Shown here piece after piece: positions 50,101-60,721 of a stretch of DNA of 64,000 nt. A program made the position numbers and the translations under genes. Position 1 is the first letter of the stretch. Each line of letters starts with the position of its first letter. Origin of the DNA: Haematococcus lacustris (taxonomy: Eukaryota; Chlorophyta; Chlorophyceae; Chlamydomonadales; Haematococcaceae); assembly GCA_030144725.1 (NCBI GenBank), contig JASKMD010000018.1:70782-134781 (forward strand), given 5' to 3'. The notes under the pieces were generated by a model. That model made no database searches and had not been told where the DNA came from. It saw only the letters and a list, made by a program, of their open reading frames with translations.

Positions 50101-53084
50101 CATCAGGGCTGTGTGTGTTGGGTGGAGGTGACGAGGGAAGCTATTCCAGAGCTGCTGTTGGCGCAGTGCTGCTGGCATGGCCTGATCAGCTCAGTCTCGC
50201 CCAGTCCAGTTCAGCAACAGCCGAAAGAAAGGAAGAGAGGGTATAGCATTTTTAGGGTGTCCCCCTGGTGGGCCAGGGGAGGGAGGGTGGCCAGGCTGAA
50301 CTCAGTAGCAGCCCAGCTCAGCCCTGGCGACCTGCCCAGCCCTGCAGCAGCGCACCCGGCAGGAAGTTCCGGCACCTCCGTCATGAGCCGAACACTGGTG
50401 GCGTCACTGGTGGCACACACCACATTGGGATCGCCGTCTACGGCGTAGCCCCCCGTTACGGCAGCTGCACCCTGCGCATCGCTGCGGCTGGCCATGTGCT
50501 CCAATGTCACTGCTGCGACGTCACTGGTCGGACGAGGCCTCGGATTCAAGGGAATAGACGAAGGGTTACTCGTAGGCGCGCGCGGAGCGAGCTGTCCAGT
50601 TCGCGCTCCACCAGCTTGCACTGATCGATGCATGATAAGCAAGCAGACTGAAATCAATTTGTTGACTCGTGGTGCAGCTATCCCAAATGTATAGTTATGA
50701 CTAGGGTGTGGGGCTTTAGCAGGTTGTCTCAACTCTAATTCTCTACCAATTCTTCGGCTTGGACTCGCATTGGCTGCAGTACAGGCACCGGGTACCTGGT
50801 ACCGGGTACTTGGTACCGGGTCGCCGTTGCGCCTGAAAAATAATTAGATGTTCAAGCGTCTCGGGCCTCTCCTCTACCCACCCCCCATTGTGTGCGTGGG
50901 CCGGTTTGCTGTAGCTCGTCAGGTATGAGGTCCAGCACACCGTAATGACTTCGGCGACCAACTCCCCTCCGCCCCCCGATTGATCCTGTTGCAGCAAGCT
51001 GCCGTTGCAGTAAGCCAAGTTTCCTACTTTCGACTCGACTTTGCTCATATGGAGCCTGTATGTCTGGCTTGCCTTCTCCCCTGCCGCCCTCGCGCCTATG
51101 GTTGCTGCCGGCCACTGCATCCTGGTCACTGTGGATCGCTACGATGCACATTGCCATCTCTTCTCTTCCCCCCATCCCATCGAGCTTGCGGCGTCACAGA
51201 GCCTCATCGCGCCGTCTATGGACCTAGCGGGATTCGAAGCGCGTTGCAGGAAGTCACGGACGCCTGGAGGGCGGGCGGCTAAGCAGCCTGACGGCTGAAG
51301 GCTCCAGCGGCGTAAGCCCTCGCCATGCAGCGTGTCCCGGCCCCACTGTACAGGGGGAGGGGGAGAGGGTGGGGGGAGGGGGCATCCCATCCAATACATT
51401 AAATGCCTTGCATGCCTGCAGGCCAGCCTACAACGCTGAAAGCAGCCTGCACCCAGTCTACATCTTCCCACCGTTTCCTGATCTTCAATCCCCAACACCC
51501 CCACGCCCACAGCCACAACACCTACACACAGCCGCATATGTCTGAATACATGGAACACCTTTGCCTTGCTGCGCTTAACCTCTGTCTCTGCCACCGGCAG
51601 GCGCACCCACTATGACAGCGGCAGCCAAGCAGCCTGGCCTGCCTTTTATACTCTGATGGCACATGCAGGCCACGACCCAATTCATTATGGAACAAGGTGT
51701 TGCCTGTGTTAGTACACGCAGCCAAGCTACACAATCCAGGGGGCATGCAACACGTAATAAAATGTATGGACTACACGAAAGAAGTGCATGCAGGCATGCG
51801 GGTGATACATTGCTTGTCTCACATGTCGAGCAGGTGGCTCGCCGCACGTGCACATGCTTAGCGCTGAGGTATCGCCAGCTAAGGCACTTGGGCTGGATAA
51901 GAGGCGAGTCAGGGTTAGGGTCATCAGAAGCGACGGCTACCAGCCAGGCTACAAAACCATGAAAGCACACAGACCTACGCTCTACTGCAGCAAACCAACC
52001 ACCTAACTGAAAGCTACCCGGGTCACCCACCCACCCACCCACGCTCTGTCTCAAGAGCAGGGGCTCTGCCCCCTTTATCACGGCACGGCCTGCTGCACCC
52101 CGGCAGCTCCAGGTGCAGCCAGCAGGCGCTGCCAGGTCACACTGATCACTGGCTGACTCAGCGCAGTGCAGGCACAGCACAGCAGGCACGGGTGGCCACC
52201 CCTGACCCAGCAGCATGAGGAGGGACCAATGGCGGGCGCAGGCAGCGGGGCATTGCAGTCTGCAGGCATGGCTGCTGGGCAGCGGAGGCGGAATGAGGGG
52301 CACACCAAGGTGGGGTGAAAGAGCAAGGCCAGCCTGCACTGCTGACCCCGACTGCCTCCCCAAACCCTACGCAGCTGCAGAACACAACCCTGCAGCCCAG
52401 GGCCCCCCCTAGCCTTTTCCCACCCTGCAGCCCTGGCCCCTTCTGGGACTCCCCCCAGCCCTGGCCCCCCCCCTCAACACCCCCACACTCCCCCCGCACC
52501 CTGCTCACCCACTGCTGACAGCTGCACAGGCAGCCTGAGTCACACTAACCACGCAGTGCATGCTCCTTGCTGGCTTCCATCCTTGTCACACTGTGCTCAC
52601 ACATGTCGCTGCGTTTGTCACACATGCACATGTGCAGTTCTCTGTGGCTGTTCTGCTGTCAGCTCGCGCCATGCTGTACCCTGTAATGCTTGCCTGGCGT
52701 GGCAGGCCTGTACCGATAGCTGCTTGCCTTCCCCCAACAGCTGGGTGTGATACCTCCCTCTGGCCCTGCCCCCCGACCCCCTCCTCCCCTCCCTGCCTGT
52801 CCCACCAGCCAGTCACACCGCCAGCTGGCCCTCCCCCCTCCCCTACTACCAGGCCTTAGGGCTGCCCCTCCTCCCCGCCTCACCACCTACAGCTGGCTGC
52901 GGGCAAGACGTGGGACACGGTGCATGCAGTAGTCCTGCCGGTCTGGCCCAGCAGCGCAGCCTGATGCAGGTGCAGTCCAGCCTGCTGCTCACAGTCCAGC
53001 CGGCCGCACACTACACCCTACGCTGAGGCAGGGTGAAGGGCAGGGGCAGCGCGCTGCCTCCACCCGTACAGGCACAACACTGAC
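47115..53084. other. Six-kilobase gene-poor stretch
   Basis: No recognisable family. Weak coding-like blocks: plus strand 48900-49232 (QYTWTRQLKQQIDESIINPS, ending at a GTGAGT donor), plus strand 48410-48640 (VTLVDEFLVTGVSASLCLPD), and minus strand 50492-50330 (MASRSDAQGAAAVTGGYAVD). None forms a full chain. Small repeats: CCCTTT at 47632-47655, GGTACCGGGTAC-like triplicate at 50790-50820, G-rich tract at 51350-51385. Confidence 0.3.
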
Positions 53085-53515
53085 TCAGGCGATGGGGATG
53101 GTGACCGGGGCCGTCCGGGACACACTGGGGGGCGCTGGGCCTGCAGCCCGCCCCCCGGCCTCACGGCTGGCCCCTCCCCTCCCCCCTCCCACCGCCACGC
53201 CGCTGCTGCCCACGCTGCCGCCGGCACTGTCCGGCTTGCTTCCGCTGCTGCTGCGGTCCAGCTCCACGCTGACCCTGTCTGCCGCCCAGGGGCTGCTGGA
53301 CATGTGCCAGGCACCCAGGGAGTGGGCCCCGCGCGGCTGCCCTGCCCCCCCCCTGGTGTGGGTGCTGGTGCGCTGCAGGGCGGGCCGCGCGCTGTCAGGG
53401 GGGGTGGGGGGGCAGCGCGACACGCTGCTGCCAAAGCCGGGGGTGGGGTGGCCGGCCGGGTAGTCCATGCTGGTGCGGGGGCTGCCGGGGATGAAGGCGC
53501 CCACTGCCAGCGCCC
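53085..53515 (-). CDS. Probable terminal exon, Ser/Gly/Pro-rich
   Basis: Follows an acceptor (GGCTGCGCAG) and is open for 143 codons to a TGA at 53087-53085, reading GAFIPGSPRTSMDYPAGHPT and ending VSRTAPVTIPIA. Composition matches the big minus-strand frame at 54621-57485, so it may be that gene's last exon; the connecting junctions were not resolved. Confidence 0.4.
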
Positions 53516-54620
53516 CTGCGCAGCCAGCAATGTGGTCAGGGTAGTGTGGGGGGCAGGGAGGGGGCCAGGGTGCATGGAGTCAGGGGGCCAAGAGCAGGGT
53601 CAGGAGTGGTGACTGGCTGGTGTTGGGGTGCTGCTATCGTGGTGGTGTGTGAGCCGTTGCGCCCTGCCTGCCTGCCTGGCTAACAGTGTTACCACATGCG
53701 ATGGCCCGTACAATACATTTCACCGTTTCACTGTATTCTCATGTTGTTGTTTTCTTGTTTGCTCGTATTTCAAGAGGTCACGGGGTCGAATCCCTTCAAA
53801 AATCTTTGCTCTCACGCCGCAAAGGCGTTAGCCACTTAGGATGGCATGTAAACACGGTTCAATGCTCAAGGTCACAAGCCAGGACCACACACAAGGAAGG
53901 CTTGATGCTCGAATGTCACAGGATCCCAGGGTGGGTCAAGTGGTGGGTTAGGTGCCTCAAGTGCTCAGGGCCAGGGCCTCAGTTGATGCTGATGACGTGC
54001 ACGGTGGTGTTCAAGTAGCAAGGAGTACGATGACGAGCACATGATGACGTACGAATAGCAAGTGCAAGTTGCAGTGTGAGTTGCAAGTGCAAGGCGCGAT
54101 GGAGAGGGCGCTTGTGGGTAGACAATGCAGCTGAGGCTGCGGCTGTGTCGTAATGCCGCACTAGCTGGACCCTCTGTGGGGGAGGGCCTGACATTGTTTG
54201 ACATGGGTTGTAGAGCCGCTGATGTGCTGGGCGACGCACGCCACGCTGTTGATGCTGGCTTGCCAGGGGCAGTGCTTGCAAGTAACTTCCCGCGACGACT
54301 TGCTAGGTGAGTGCTCCTATGCACCGTATCCCAAACTGCTGCGTGACAGGCGCTGGTGCGGCGCACCACGCAGCGCTCACGTAGCCCCCGGGCACGGGCA
54401 GGTCGTGCCGTATCGTCATATTGTGCGCTCAGAAAAGAGAGAATACGAGAATACAAGGAGTACGCCCGTAGTTTAATCATGTTTGGCATCACTGCTGGCT
54501 GATGAGGTGCAGGCTGTATGCGAGTTGTTGGATAAGGGGGTTGAGGTCAGTCAGGACATCAGGCAGCATTGAGCTCCTGCTGGTCAGTGAGGGTCCTGAC
54601 TGCACCTGAGCGCTTCCTCT
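53516..54620. other. Interval with a B-box-like motif
   Basis: GGGGTCGAATCCC at 53780-53792 resembles a tRNA T-arm/Pol III B box, but no cloverleaf can be drawn. If the flanking minus-strand exons are one gene, this is intronic. An imperfect repeat of AGTTGCAAGTGCAAG lies at 54060-54095. Confidence 0.35.
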
Positions 54621-57485
54621 CTAACAGGGGCTGTGCTGTGCTGGGCATACGGGTGCATGGACCCACCAGGGGAGGCGGGCAGGGCCAGGGGCGACAGGGG
54701 GCACAGCAGGCCACTGGTCCCGCCGCCCAGCTTGCAGGTAGGTGCAGCAGCAGGGGCGGGGGGGGGGGCCGCTCTTGGTCGCCTGGCTGGGTTGGGTGCG
54801 GATCGTGGCCCAGGCGCCACAGGTGGTGACGTCACAGGGCTGGCCGGCTGAGGAGCTGGGGGCTGCCAGGCTGCCTGCGGCTGAGGGGGGGCCAGAGGGC
54901 GGGCCCCGCTGCCATGCTGCATCGTTGCCTGTTGCCAGCAGCCAGTCAATGCCCGCAGGGGGGCCACTCACCCGCACCCGGCAGGGCACCGCCCTGCCCC
55001 CCTCACTGCCTGCTGCCGCCCCCCCCGCTGCTGCCCGGCTGGGAGCTGCAGGGGGCAGCGGGCCTGGGCTGCTGGGTGGGGGCCCTGGGGGCAGCGGTGC
55101 AAAGGCTGTGAAGCGCCAGTCGCGGGAGCAGGAGGGGGCCAGCAGGGGGCTGCCGCTGGCGGTGACGGCCACAGCGGTGGCGGTGAAGGGGTCACCCGGG
55201 TGGCTGCAGGTGTAGCCGATGTAGATGGGCTGCGGCTGGGCCAGGCTGCTTGCGCGGCAGGGGGTGGAGGCCTGGGAGGTGCTTTGGGACCCCCCCCAGG
55301 GGGTGGAGGCGCTGGGGCAGGGCAGGGAGGGTGCGGGCCACAGCCCTGGCTGCCTGGGGTCCAGGGCTGCAGCAGGAGGGCCGGCTGCAGCACCAGCCCC
55401 ACCTGCCTTGAGGCTGTGCGGGCCTGAGGCGGAGCTGGGGCTGTAGGCATCAGGGGCGTCCCAGGAGGCGGAGGCGGAAGGCGGGCCAGGCGAGGTGCCA
55501 GCCACGTGCGCCAGCAGTGCGGGGTCGAGCAGAGCTTGCGCCCTCGCGAATGCGCTGCCTGCAAATGGCGCGTCGCCGACGTCCCTCGCTGCGCCTCCAG
55601 GCGGCGCTGTCACACTTCCGGGTATGGTCACACGTCCCATTGTCGCGAGAGTCGTGCGTCGCGCTACACTTTCCGTTGAAGAGTCCGGGGGTGCCGTGCT
55701 GGTCGTGCGGGTGAGGAGCGTGGGTAGCAGGAAGGGCTGGAACACGGCTGGGCTGGCAGGCGGGTTGACGGGCGAGGTGGCCGGCAGGTGCGCCATTAGC
55801 AAGCCCAGGTCGTAGGAGCCGCGGCCCACACAATCGTACAGCGGCTGCGTGGTCAGCAGGGGGCTGGCAGGGGGCAGTGCAGCCTCCACATTTGCTGGCG
55901 GGCTGGGTGTTGTAGCAGCAGGGGGAGTGTACTTGCTGGTGAGGGGTGTGGTGGCAGCAGCTGGCAGGCGCAGGCCCGTGGTGGTGGCGGGTGAGGGGGT
56001 GAGGGACATGGCGCCCTGCTGGTACGCCTCCCAGCTAACTGTCCCGCTGCCCACCCGCCCCTCCCCACCCCCACAGCTGCCGCAGCTGCCAGCAGCATCG
56101 ATAGAGCTGCTGTGGGTGTCGCTGCCGCTGTTGCCGCCGCCACTGCTTGGCTGCGTGAGGCTGGCGGCCAGGGCCTGAGAGGCGGGCGCAGGCGTGGGGC
56201 TGGGGAGCGTGGTCTGTGGGGGTCCAGCAGCTGGTGCACTGGCCATCACGCAGCCTGGCTCAGCCCCAGTCCGCGCGCTCTCGCTGCTGTCACTGCTGCC
56301 GCTGCTGCTGCTGTGGCCACGGCTGCTGCCTGTGGACTGCCAGCGGTGTGCAAAGGAGCGGCGGCCGGGCCTTGCACCTGGTCTATCGCCCCAGACACTG
56401 CCCTCCCCCTCCCCCTCCCCCTCCTCTTCCCCCCCACTGCCAGCCAGCTGAGTGGCCACACTGGGCACCAGGAGCAGGCTGCTGCTAGACTGACCACAGC
56501 GCTGGCCCCGCCCCTCCCCTGCTGCTGTGTCGGCCCTGCTGCCGTGCTGCCACCAGGCACTGCCCAGGCTGAGCCGGCTGCTTGCACAGCGCGACAAGCA
56601 GCGCCCGCTGGGGTGCAGACGACCCTCCCTGCCTGCTTGCTTCACCCCAGGGGGTTGCTGCCTGAGGGGCTGCTTACCCCTCCCCATCTCCTCAGCAGCG
56701 GGTGGGGAGCTGTGCTGTGCTGGGCTGCTGCCACATGCGGGCGCATGACTGCTGGGGCTGCTGGTGCAGGGCCCTGCGGGCGCCAGGTCCAGCTCCCCCA
56801 GGTCCGGGTGGGAGGCCAGGCCCGGGTGCATGAAGCCCACCGGCTGCAGGGTGCGGGCCAGCAGGTGCGCAGGGTCCAGCTGCGACTGGTCGTAGGGGCA
56901 GCCCACTGGGTGCGGGAGGGAGGCGGGCAGGCAGCCGCCGGACATCATTAGGCTGCTGCTGGGGGGGCTCACGCTGGTGCCCAGGGGCGGCAGGGTTAGG
57001 GGGGGCAGGGAGGAGCCTGGGGTGGGGCTGGGGCAGGGCAGGGAGGCGCAGCATGGCACCGCGGGGCTGGGAGTTCGGCCAAGGCTGATTGCCAGGGAGG
57101 GGGGCCTGGAGAGTGTGGGTTCAAAGGGGGGTGGGGGGTGGGGGGCCTTGCTGGCACCCGGGGGGGGAGGGGCGCCAGGAGCAGACGGCTGGTAGGCAGC
57201 TGGGAGCATGCGGGGGGGGCTGGGGGGGGGCTGCGGGCGGGAGGGGCTTGACGGTGGCGGGGGGGAGCGCCCAGCAGGTCTGGTTGGATCATTGCCTGCT
57301 GGTCTAGCGCCTGGGGTGGCGCTTGGTGGATGGCCAGGGACTGCCAGAGCCGGGTGGGTGGGCTGCATGAGGTGGGAGGGTGCAAAGCACACCTCGCCCG
57401 GCGAGTGCATGTGGAAGGCCAGCTTGAGCGTGCAGCGAGTACGGGGAGAGCCAGGAGGAAACAAGCAACAACTTGTCAAGCGCAA
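54621..57485 (-). CDS. Large Pro/Ser/Gly-rich protein, unknown function
   Basis: A 954-codon open frame on the minus strand with the strongest coding character in this region. Near the N-terminus: FHMHSPGEVCFAPSHLMQ, then Pro-rich low complexity, CPYDQSQLDPAHLLARTLQP and VGFMHPGLASHPDLGELDLA. Near the C-terminus: QPIYIGYTCSHPGDPFTATA, CSRDWRFTAFAPLPPG and PAGIDWLLATGNDAAW. The conserved-looking islands within low-complexity filler suggest a regulatory or scaffold protein; I recognise no domain. The true start may be a later Met, and the acidic EEEGEGEGEG patch with neighbouring sequence could be an in-frame intron. The last ~30 codons are probably intron read-through. Confidence 0.5.
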   Translation of the reverse strand: MRLTSCCLFPPGSPRTRCTLKLAFHMHSPGEVCFAPSHLMQPTHPALAVPGHPPSATPGARPAGNDPTRPAGRSPPPPSSPSRPQPPPSPPRMLPAAYQPSAPGAPPPPGASKAPHPPPPFEPTLSRPPSLAISLGRTPSPAVPCCASLPCPSPTPGSSLPPLTLPPLGTSVSPPSSSLMMSGGCLPASLPHPVGCPYDQSQLDPAHLLARTLQPVGFMHPGLASHPDLGELDLAPAGPCTSSPSSHAPACGSSPAQHSSPPAAEEMGRGKQPLRQQPPGVKQAGREGRLHPSGRCLSRCASSRLSLGSAWWQHGSRADTAAGEGRGQRCGQSSSSLLLVPSVATQLAGSGGEEEGEGEGEGSVWGDRPGARPGRRSFAHRWQSTGSSRGHSSSSGSSDSSESARTGAEPGCVMASAPAAGPPQTTLPSPTPAPASQALAASLTQPSSGGGNSGSDTHSSSIDAAGSCGSCGGGEGRVGSGTVSWEAYQQGAMSLTPSPATTTGLRLPAAATTPLTSKYTPPAATTPSPPANVEAALPPASPLLTTQPLYDCVGRGSYDLGLLMAHLPATSPVNPPASPAVFQPFLLPTLLTRTTSTAPPDSSTESVARRTTLATMGRVTIPGSVTAPPGGAARDVGDAPFAGSAFARAQALLDPALLAHVAGTSPGPPSASASWDAPDAYSPSSASGPHSLKAGGAGAAAGPPAAALDPRQPGLWPAPSLPCPSASTPWGGSQSTSQASTPCRASSLAQPQPIYIGYTCSHPGDPFTATAVAVTASGSPLLAPSCSRDWRFTAFAPLPPGPPPSSPGPLPPAAPSRAAAGGAAAGSEGGRAVPCRVRVSGPPAGIDWLLATGNDAAWQRGPPSGPPSAAGSLAAPSSSAGQPCDVTTCGAWATIRTQPSQATKSGPPPRPCCCTYLQAGRRDQWPAVPPVAPGPARLPWWVHAPVCPAQHSPC

Positions 57486-58497
57486 ACTCTATGGGTTGGG
57501 TTTCCTGTAGCCAATGTGCAACAAAGGAAGGGTGAAAGGGAGGGAGGGATAGTGGGCCATGCGGTCTCATGCAGGTAGGCTTGCATTTGGGAGAATCTGA
57601 CGGCAGCTGTCGGACAAGATACAGTCAAATGCCAGTGGCGGGCTGAAGCTCGGCTGAATGTTGGACAAACACAAAGGCTGCGCGGGGCTGACTAGGCACA
57701 AGACCGCAGGACTCCGACATCGAAGCAAATGCGCTGCAGGTCGCAGTGGCGTTCTGATCGCGGCTTCAATTGCTCTGGCAACAGCTAGCATAAGTCAGCA
57801 ATGGCGCTCGGAGCTCCGACTCGTGCTCACGCACCGGCCTGCAGGGCGCGTGTGATCCCTGGAATGGAGATTTTGCAATGTCTGTCCAAGCGGGGGGCCG
57901 GAGTTTCTCGTAGGGTTCCTAGAGCAATGTAAACCATGTGACCATGTGCGAGCGTGGAAGGCGGTGGAAAGCTCATCAATTGGGTAGCGCGAGGCAATAC
58001 CTGGCAGCTTAGAACTGTCACATCACACTCGCTTTTGCCAGAGTTTGCGGTCGGCGCCTGGCACTGCAATTGCTCGGCTTTTATTCCTTAGCATACTTCT
58101 GCTTGTTCGCGGGGTTTCAATGCGAGGGTAAGACATTTCCGCGCATCATGTGCTTTTCCTACTGCTTTTGAAAACAGTCTTTCCTCGCACTGAAACCCGC
58201 GGCACATGTGACACAGATCATGTGACACCCAGGGACAGGCCTTATCGTGCCAAACCCAAGTAGGCTCCGGTAGCCCCTGCTCCTTACTCTGCCGCCGCCG
58301 CTGCTGCTGCTGTTGCTCCCGTCGCTGCTGCTTCATTGCATCCCCAGGGAGCAGGCCCCAACTCCTCTCAGCGCCTCAGCGGCGGAAAGGGAAGGATGCA
58401 CAGAACTTGCAATTGCCGAGCCCTGCGTTGTGGGCATGGGGCAGGGAGCAGGGGGCAGCCTCTAACAGGGGGCTTACATTAGAGCATGTGTTTCATC
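57486..58497. other. Upstream flank of the large minus-strand gene
   Basis: Likely promoter and 5' UTR for the gene at 54621-57485. Contains the inverted repeat at 58106-58202. No other gene is supported; a Gln/Arg-rich minus-strand frame at 58088-58336 is short and repeat-driven. Confidence 0.4.
58106..58202. repeat. Imperfect inverted repeat, ~26-bp arms
   Basis: CGCGGGGTTTCAATGCGAGG near 58108 pairs with CCTCGCACTGAAACCCGCGG near 58183, and the pairing continues imperfectly inward (GGTAAGAC / GTCTTTCC). The loop is about 45 bp. It could be a tiny foldback element or a transcribed hairpin. Confidence 0.65.
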
Positions 58498-58828
58498 CAG
58501 GTGACCCCAACTACCATAAAACCTATCCCTGGTAATCAGCTACGCGCGTCTCAGCTATGTTGTTTCTATTTACGTTTCGCACACTTCAGTCGCGGCGGTC
58601 GGTCGCGACGAGGCCCGCATGAGCAATACACGCTTACATTTGAATGTTACGATTTGAGCCGCCAGTGCGCTCAGCAAAATGCACGGATTTTAATGGCACA
58701 CGCTTCACCCCGTAACTCATAGAGTGATCTATCCGGGGACGCGCGTAGCATAATCATAAACCACGTGGCTGAGACGCGGCATCGTTTTGATTACCAGGGG
58801 TAGGTTTTCTGTTAGTTGGGGCCACCTG
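58498..58828. mobile_element. Non-autonomous TIR element (331 bp)
   Basis: Terminal inverted repeats of about 41 bp: left CAGGTGACCCCAACTACC..., right end reverse complement CAGGTGGCCCCAACTAAC..., both running to CCTGGTAATCA, with about five mismatches. A second inner inverted pair (CTACGCGCGTCTCAGC near 58540 and GCTGAGACGCGGCATC near 58770, partly offset) extends the symmetry. The interior lacks a transposase. No clear target duplication is visible. A diverged relative is at 38486. Confidence 0.82.
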
Positions 58829-58973
58829 AAAATAACCATGTTTGCCTTGCTTGTCCATTCTGACCCCTAGCACACGCCAGTTTTCACGCCCAAGTTGCTT
58901 AGGGGCCGCTCACAGCACACGCACACTGCAGAGGCAGGGCTTGAGTGATTACGAGCCAACCTGCAGCCAGACC

Positions 58974-59067
58974 CCACCACCCCTGCTCTGGTCACCGCAG
59001 CAGCCCCTCAGCCCTGGCCTTGCCTGGCTCCCTGCACTAATGTTCCTGCACTGTGTGCTGGCCCCCC
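58974..59067. repeat. 94-bp direct repeat, left copy
   Basis: Exactly matches 60487-60580 (offset 1513), beginning CCACCACCCCTGCTCTGGTC and ending in GTGTGCTGGCCCCCC. The sequence diverges beyond both ends. Confidence 0.93.
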
Positions 59068-59130
59068 CACCCACCACCACCTTTGAAGGCACACAGTCAG
59101 GCGGCAGGTCAGTAGGGCGCGACCGGCCAA

Positions 59131-60485
59131 CCTAGAAATCTATTTCTAGGTTTCTAGGCTCCGGAAACATTTCTAGGATTTCTAGGCTCACGATTCTTTC
59201 AACGTCTTCTACTGCCGACCAGCGCGATGGCTGCTCCTAGCCCCACTAAGCCTAGCGCGCTTGGGTTCGACGGCCTGCCCCATTTTGCCCATACCACCTT
59301 CGATAAGAAGGAAAGCACGGTCGCCGAGCTGTACAAGCAGGTCAAAGGCTACACAAGGCGCAAACTACGCCATCCGGATCAGCACAGTGGAAAAGTTTGC
59401 CGTCGTTGTCAGCCTCCTTTGCGCCAAAGAGCTGAGCGACACACAACGCAAACATGACGGCCATTGCCCGCATCGTGCTCGCTCGGACAGCCCACCATGT
59501 CCCAGCCGTGGCGCCTCAGGCAAGGAACCTGAAGCAAGCCCTTCCTTTTCAGTCAAAGCCATCTTGGCCTGCCTTGAGGCCATGCATGTCGTATGTGTTG
59601 TGCCACATATAGTTTTGTTTGTGGCACACGTTGGTGTCACCTTTGCCTGCCTAGACAATTCCTGATGTGGTGTGGTGATGTGATGATCATTGATTGATGT
59701 AGTGTGCCCTACAGCTAAGCAAGCAGGAACCCAGCCCAGGCCCCAGCTCAGCAACACTACTCTGCAAGCCCACCCCCTCCCAGCCATGCCCACCCCCTTT
59801 CAACCATGCCCACCCCATCCCCTCCCAGCCCACCCCCTCCCAGCCAACTCAGCAACACTACTTTGCAAGCCCACCCCCTCCCAGCCATGCCCACCCCCTC
59901 CCAACCATGCCTACCCCACCCCATGGACCTCATCATCAGCCCTGCCCCAACAATGTTGTTGAAACCCAATAGTGATGACATCTTTCGAGGTGTATACTCT
60001 CGCGACCAGGTGGAGAGCAAGACATAACAGTTGTATGTGGATGTTCATAACAAGATGGTAGATGAGGCGAGGAAGTTTGCCATTTAAAATGCTCTACCAT
60101 TGCATTGATAGTTGCTGTCATGCAGGTGACCAATGACCATCCCGTTCAGTTCCATGGCGCGAGCATGGACGGCCCCTCCGTGATCCGTGCGACACTGATG
60201 ACCTGGCGTTCTAGCATGCCATTTGGATTTGCATGACATGCAACTTATTTGCAAGGACTTCGCACCAACCCTCCCGGGGACATCCGTATTAATGTCTGCG
60301 AGTAGGCCTAGCTGGCATTGTGGAAAAGTGACGATTGTAACAACAGATGACGGCTGACAAGAGCTGAATAGACGTGAAACCTTCGCTTGGGCTTGGAGTC
60401 GAACCCGTAACCTCTCGCACTTTGCACCTCAAGACTAGAATTCTACCCTTCTAGCCTAGAATTCTAGGTTTTTCTAGGAATCCGA
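59131..60485. mobile_element. Possible inserted segment with TTCTAGG-rich borders
   Basis: Both borders are packed with TTCTAGG/CCTAGAA motifs (59131-59192 and 60433-60477), and exact 94-bp direct repeats lie just outside. The interior contains a small ORF (59227-59457), a ~105-bp imperfect duplication (CTCAGCAACACTACT units at 59744 and 59849) and a perfect B-box match on the minus strand (GGTTCGACTCC, near 60386-60396). No transposase was recognised. The arrangement fits an insertion or a recombination product. Confidence 0.4.
59227..59457 (+). CDS. Small ORF, possible N-terminal exon
   Basis: Opens MAAPSPTKPSALGFDGLPHF then TTFDKKESTVAELYKQVKGY, a credible soluble-protein sequence with good codon texture, and stops after 76 residues. 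The coding texture weakens after about residue 55 (59390), so an intron may start there. No family recognised; it may belong to the surrounding inserted segment. Confidence 0.35.
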   Translation: MAAPSPTKPSALGFDGLPHFAHTTFDKKESTVAELYKQVKGYTRRKLRHPDQHSGKVCRRCQPPLRQRAERHTTQT

Positions 60486-60486
60486 G

Positions 60487-60580
60487 CCACCACCCCTGCT
60501 CTGGTCACCGCAGCAGCCCCTCAGCCCTGGCCTTGCCTGGCTCCCTGCACTAATGTTCCTGCACTGTGTGCTGGCCCCCC
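60487..60580. repeat. 94-bp direct repeat, right copy
   Basis: Partner of 58974-59067. It lies about 140 bp upstream of the start codon of the bZIP-like gene. Confidence 0.93.
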
Positions 60581-60721
60581 TCCCCCCACCACCAAAGGCG
60601 GCAGGGGGAGGTCAGGCTCGACATTGGGATATGTCCAGCTTCCGGTGTGGCCAGGGATCTGCTGCTTTGCCGTCTCCTTCTTCTCTCCCTGGTTGCACAA
60701 GCCGAGGAAGCTCGCTTGAAG

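Noticed and set aside
53761..53831. tRNA 3' half suggested by GGGGTCGAATCCC
   Set aside because: T-stem and acceptor pairing fail, and no 5' half is present. Kept only as a weak SINE hint.
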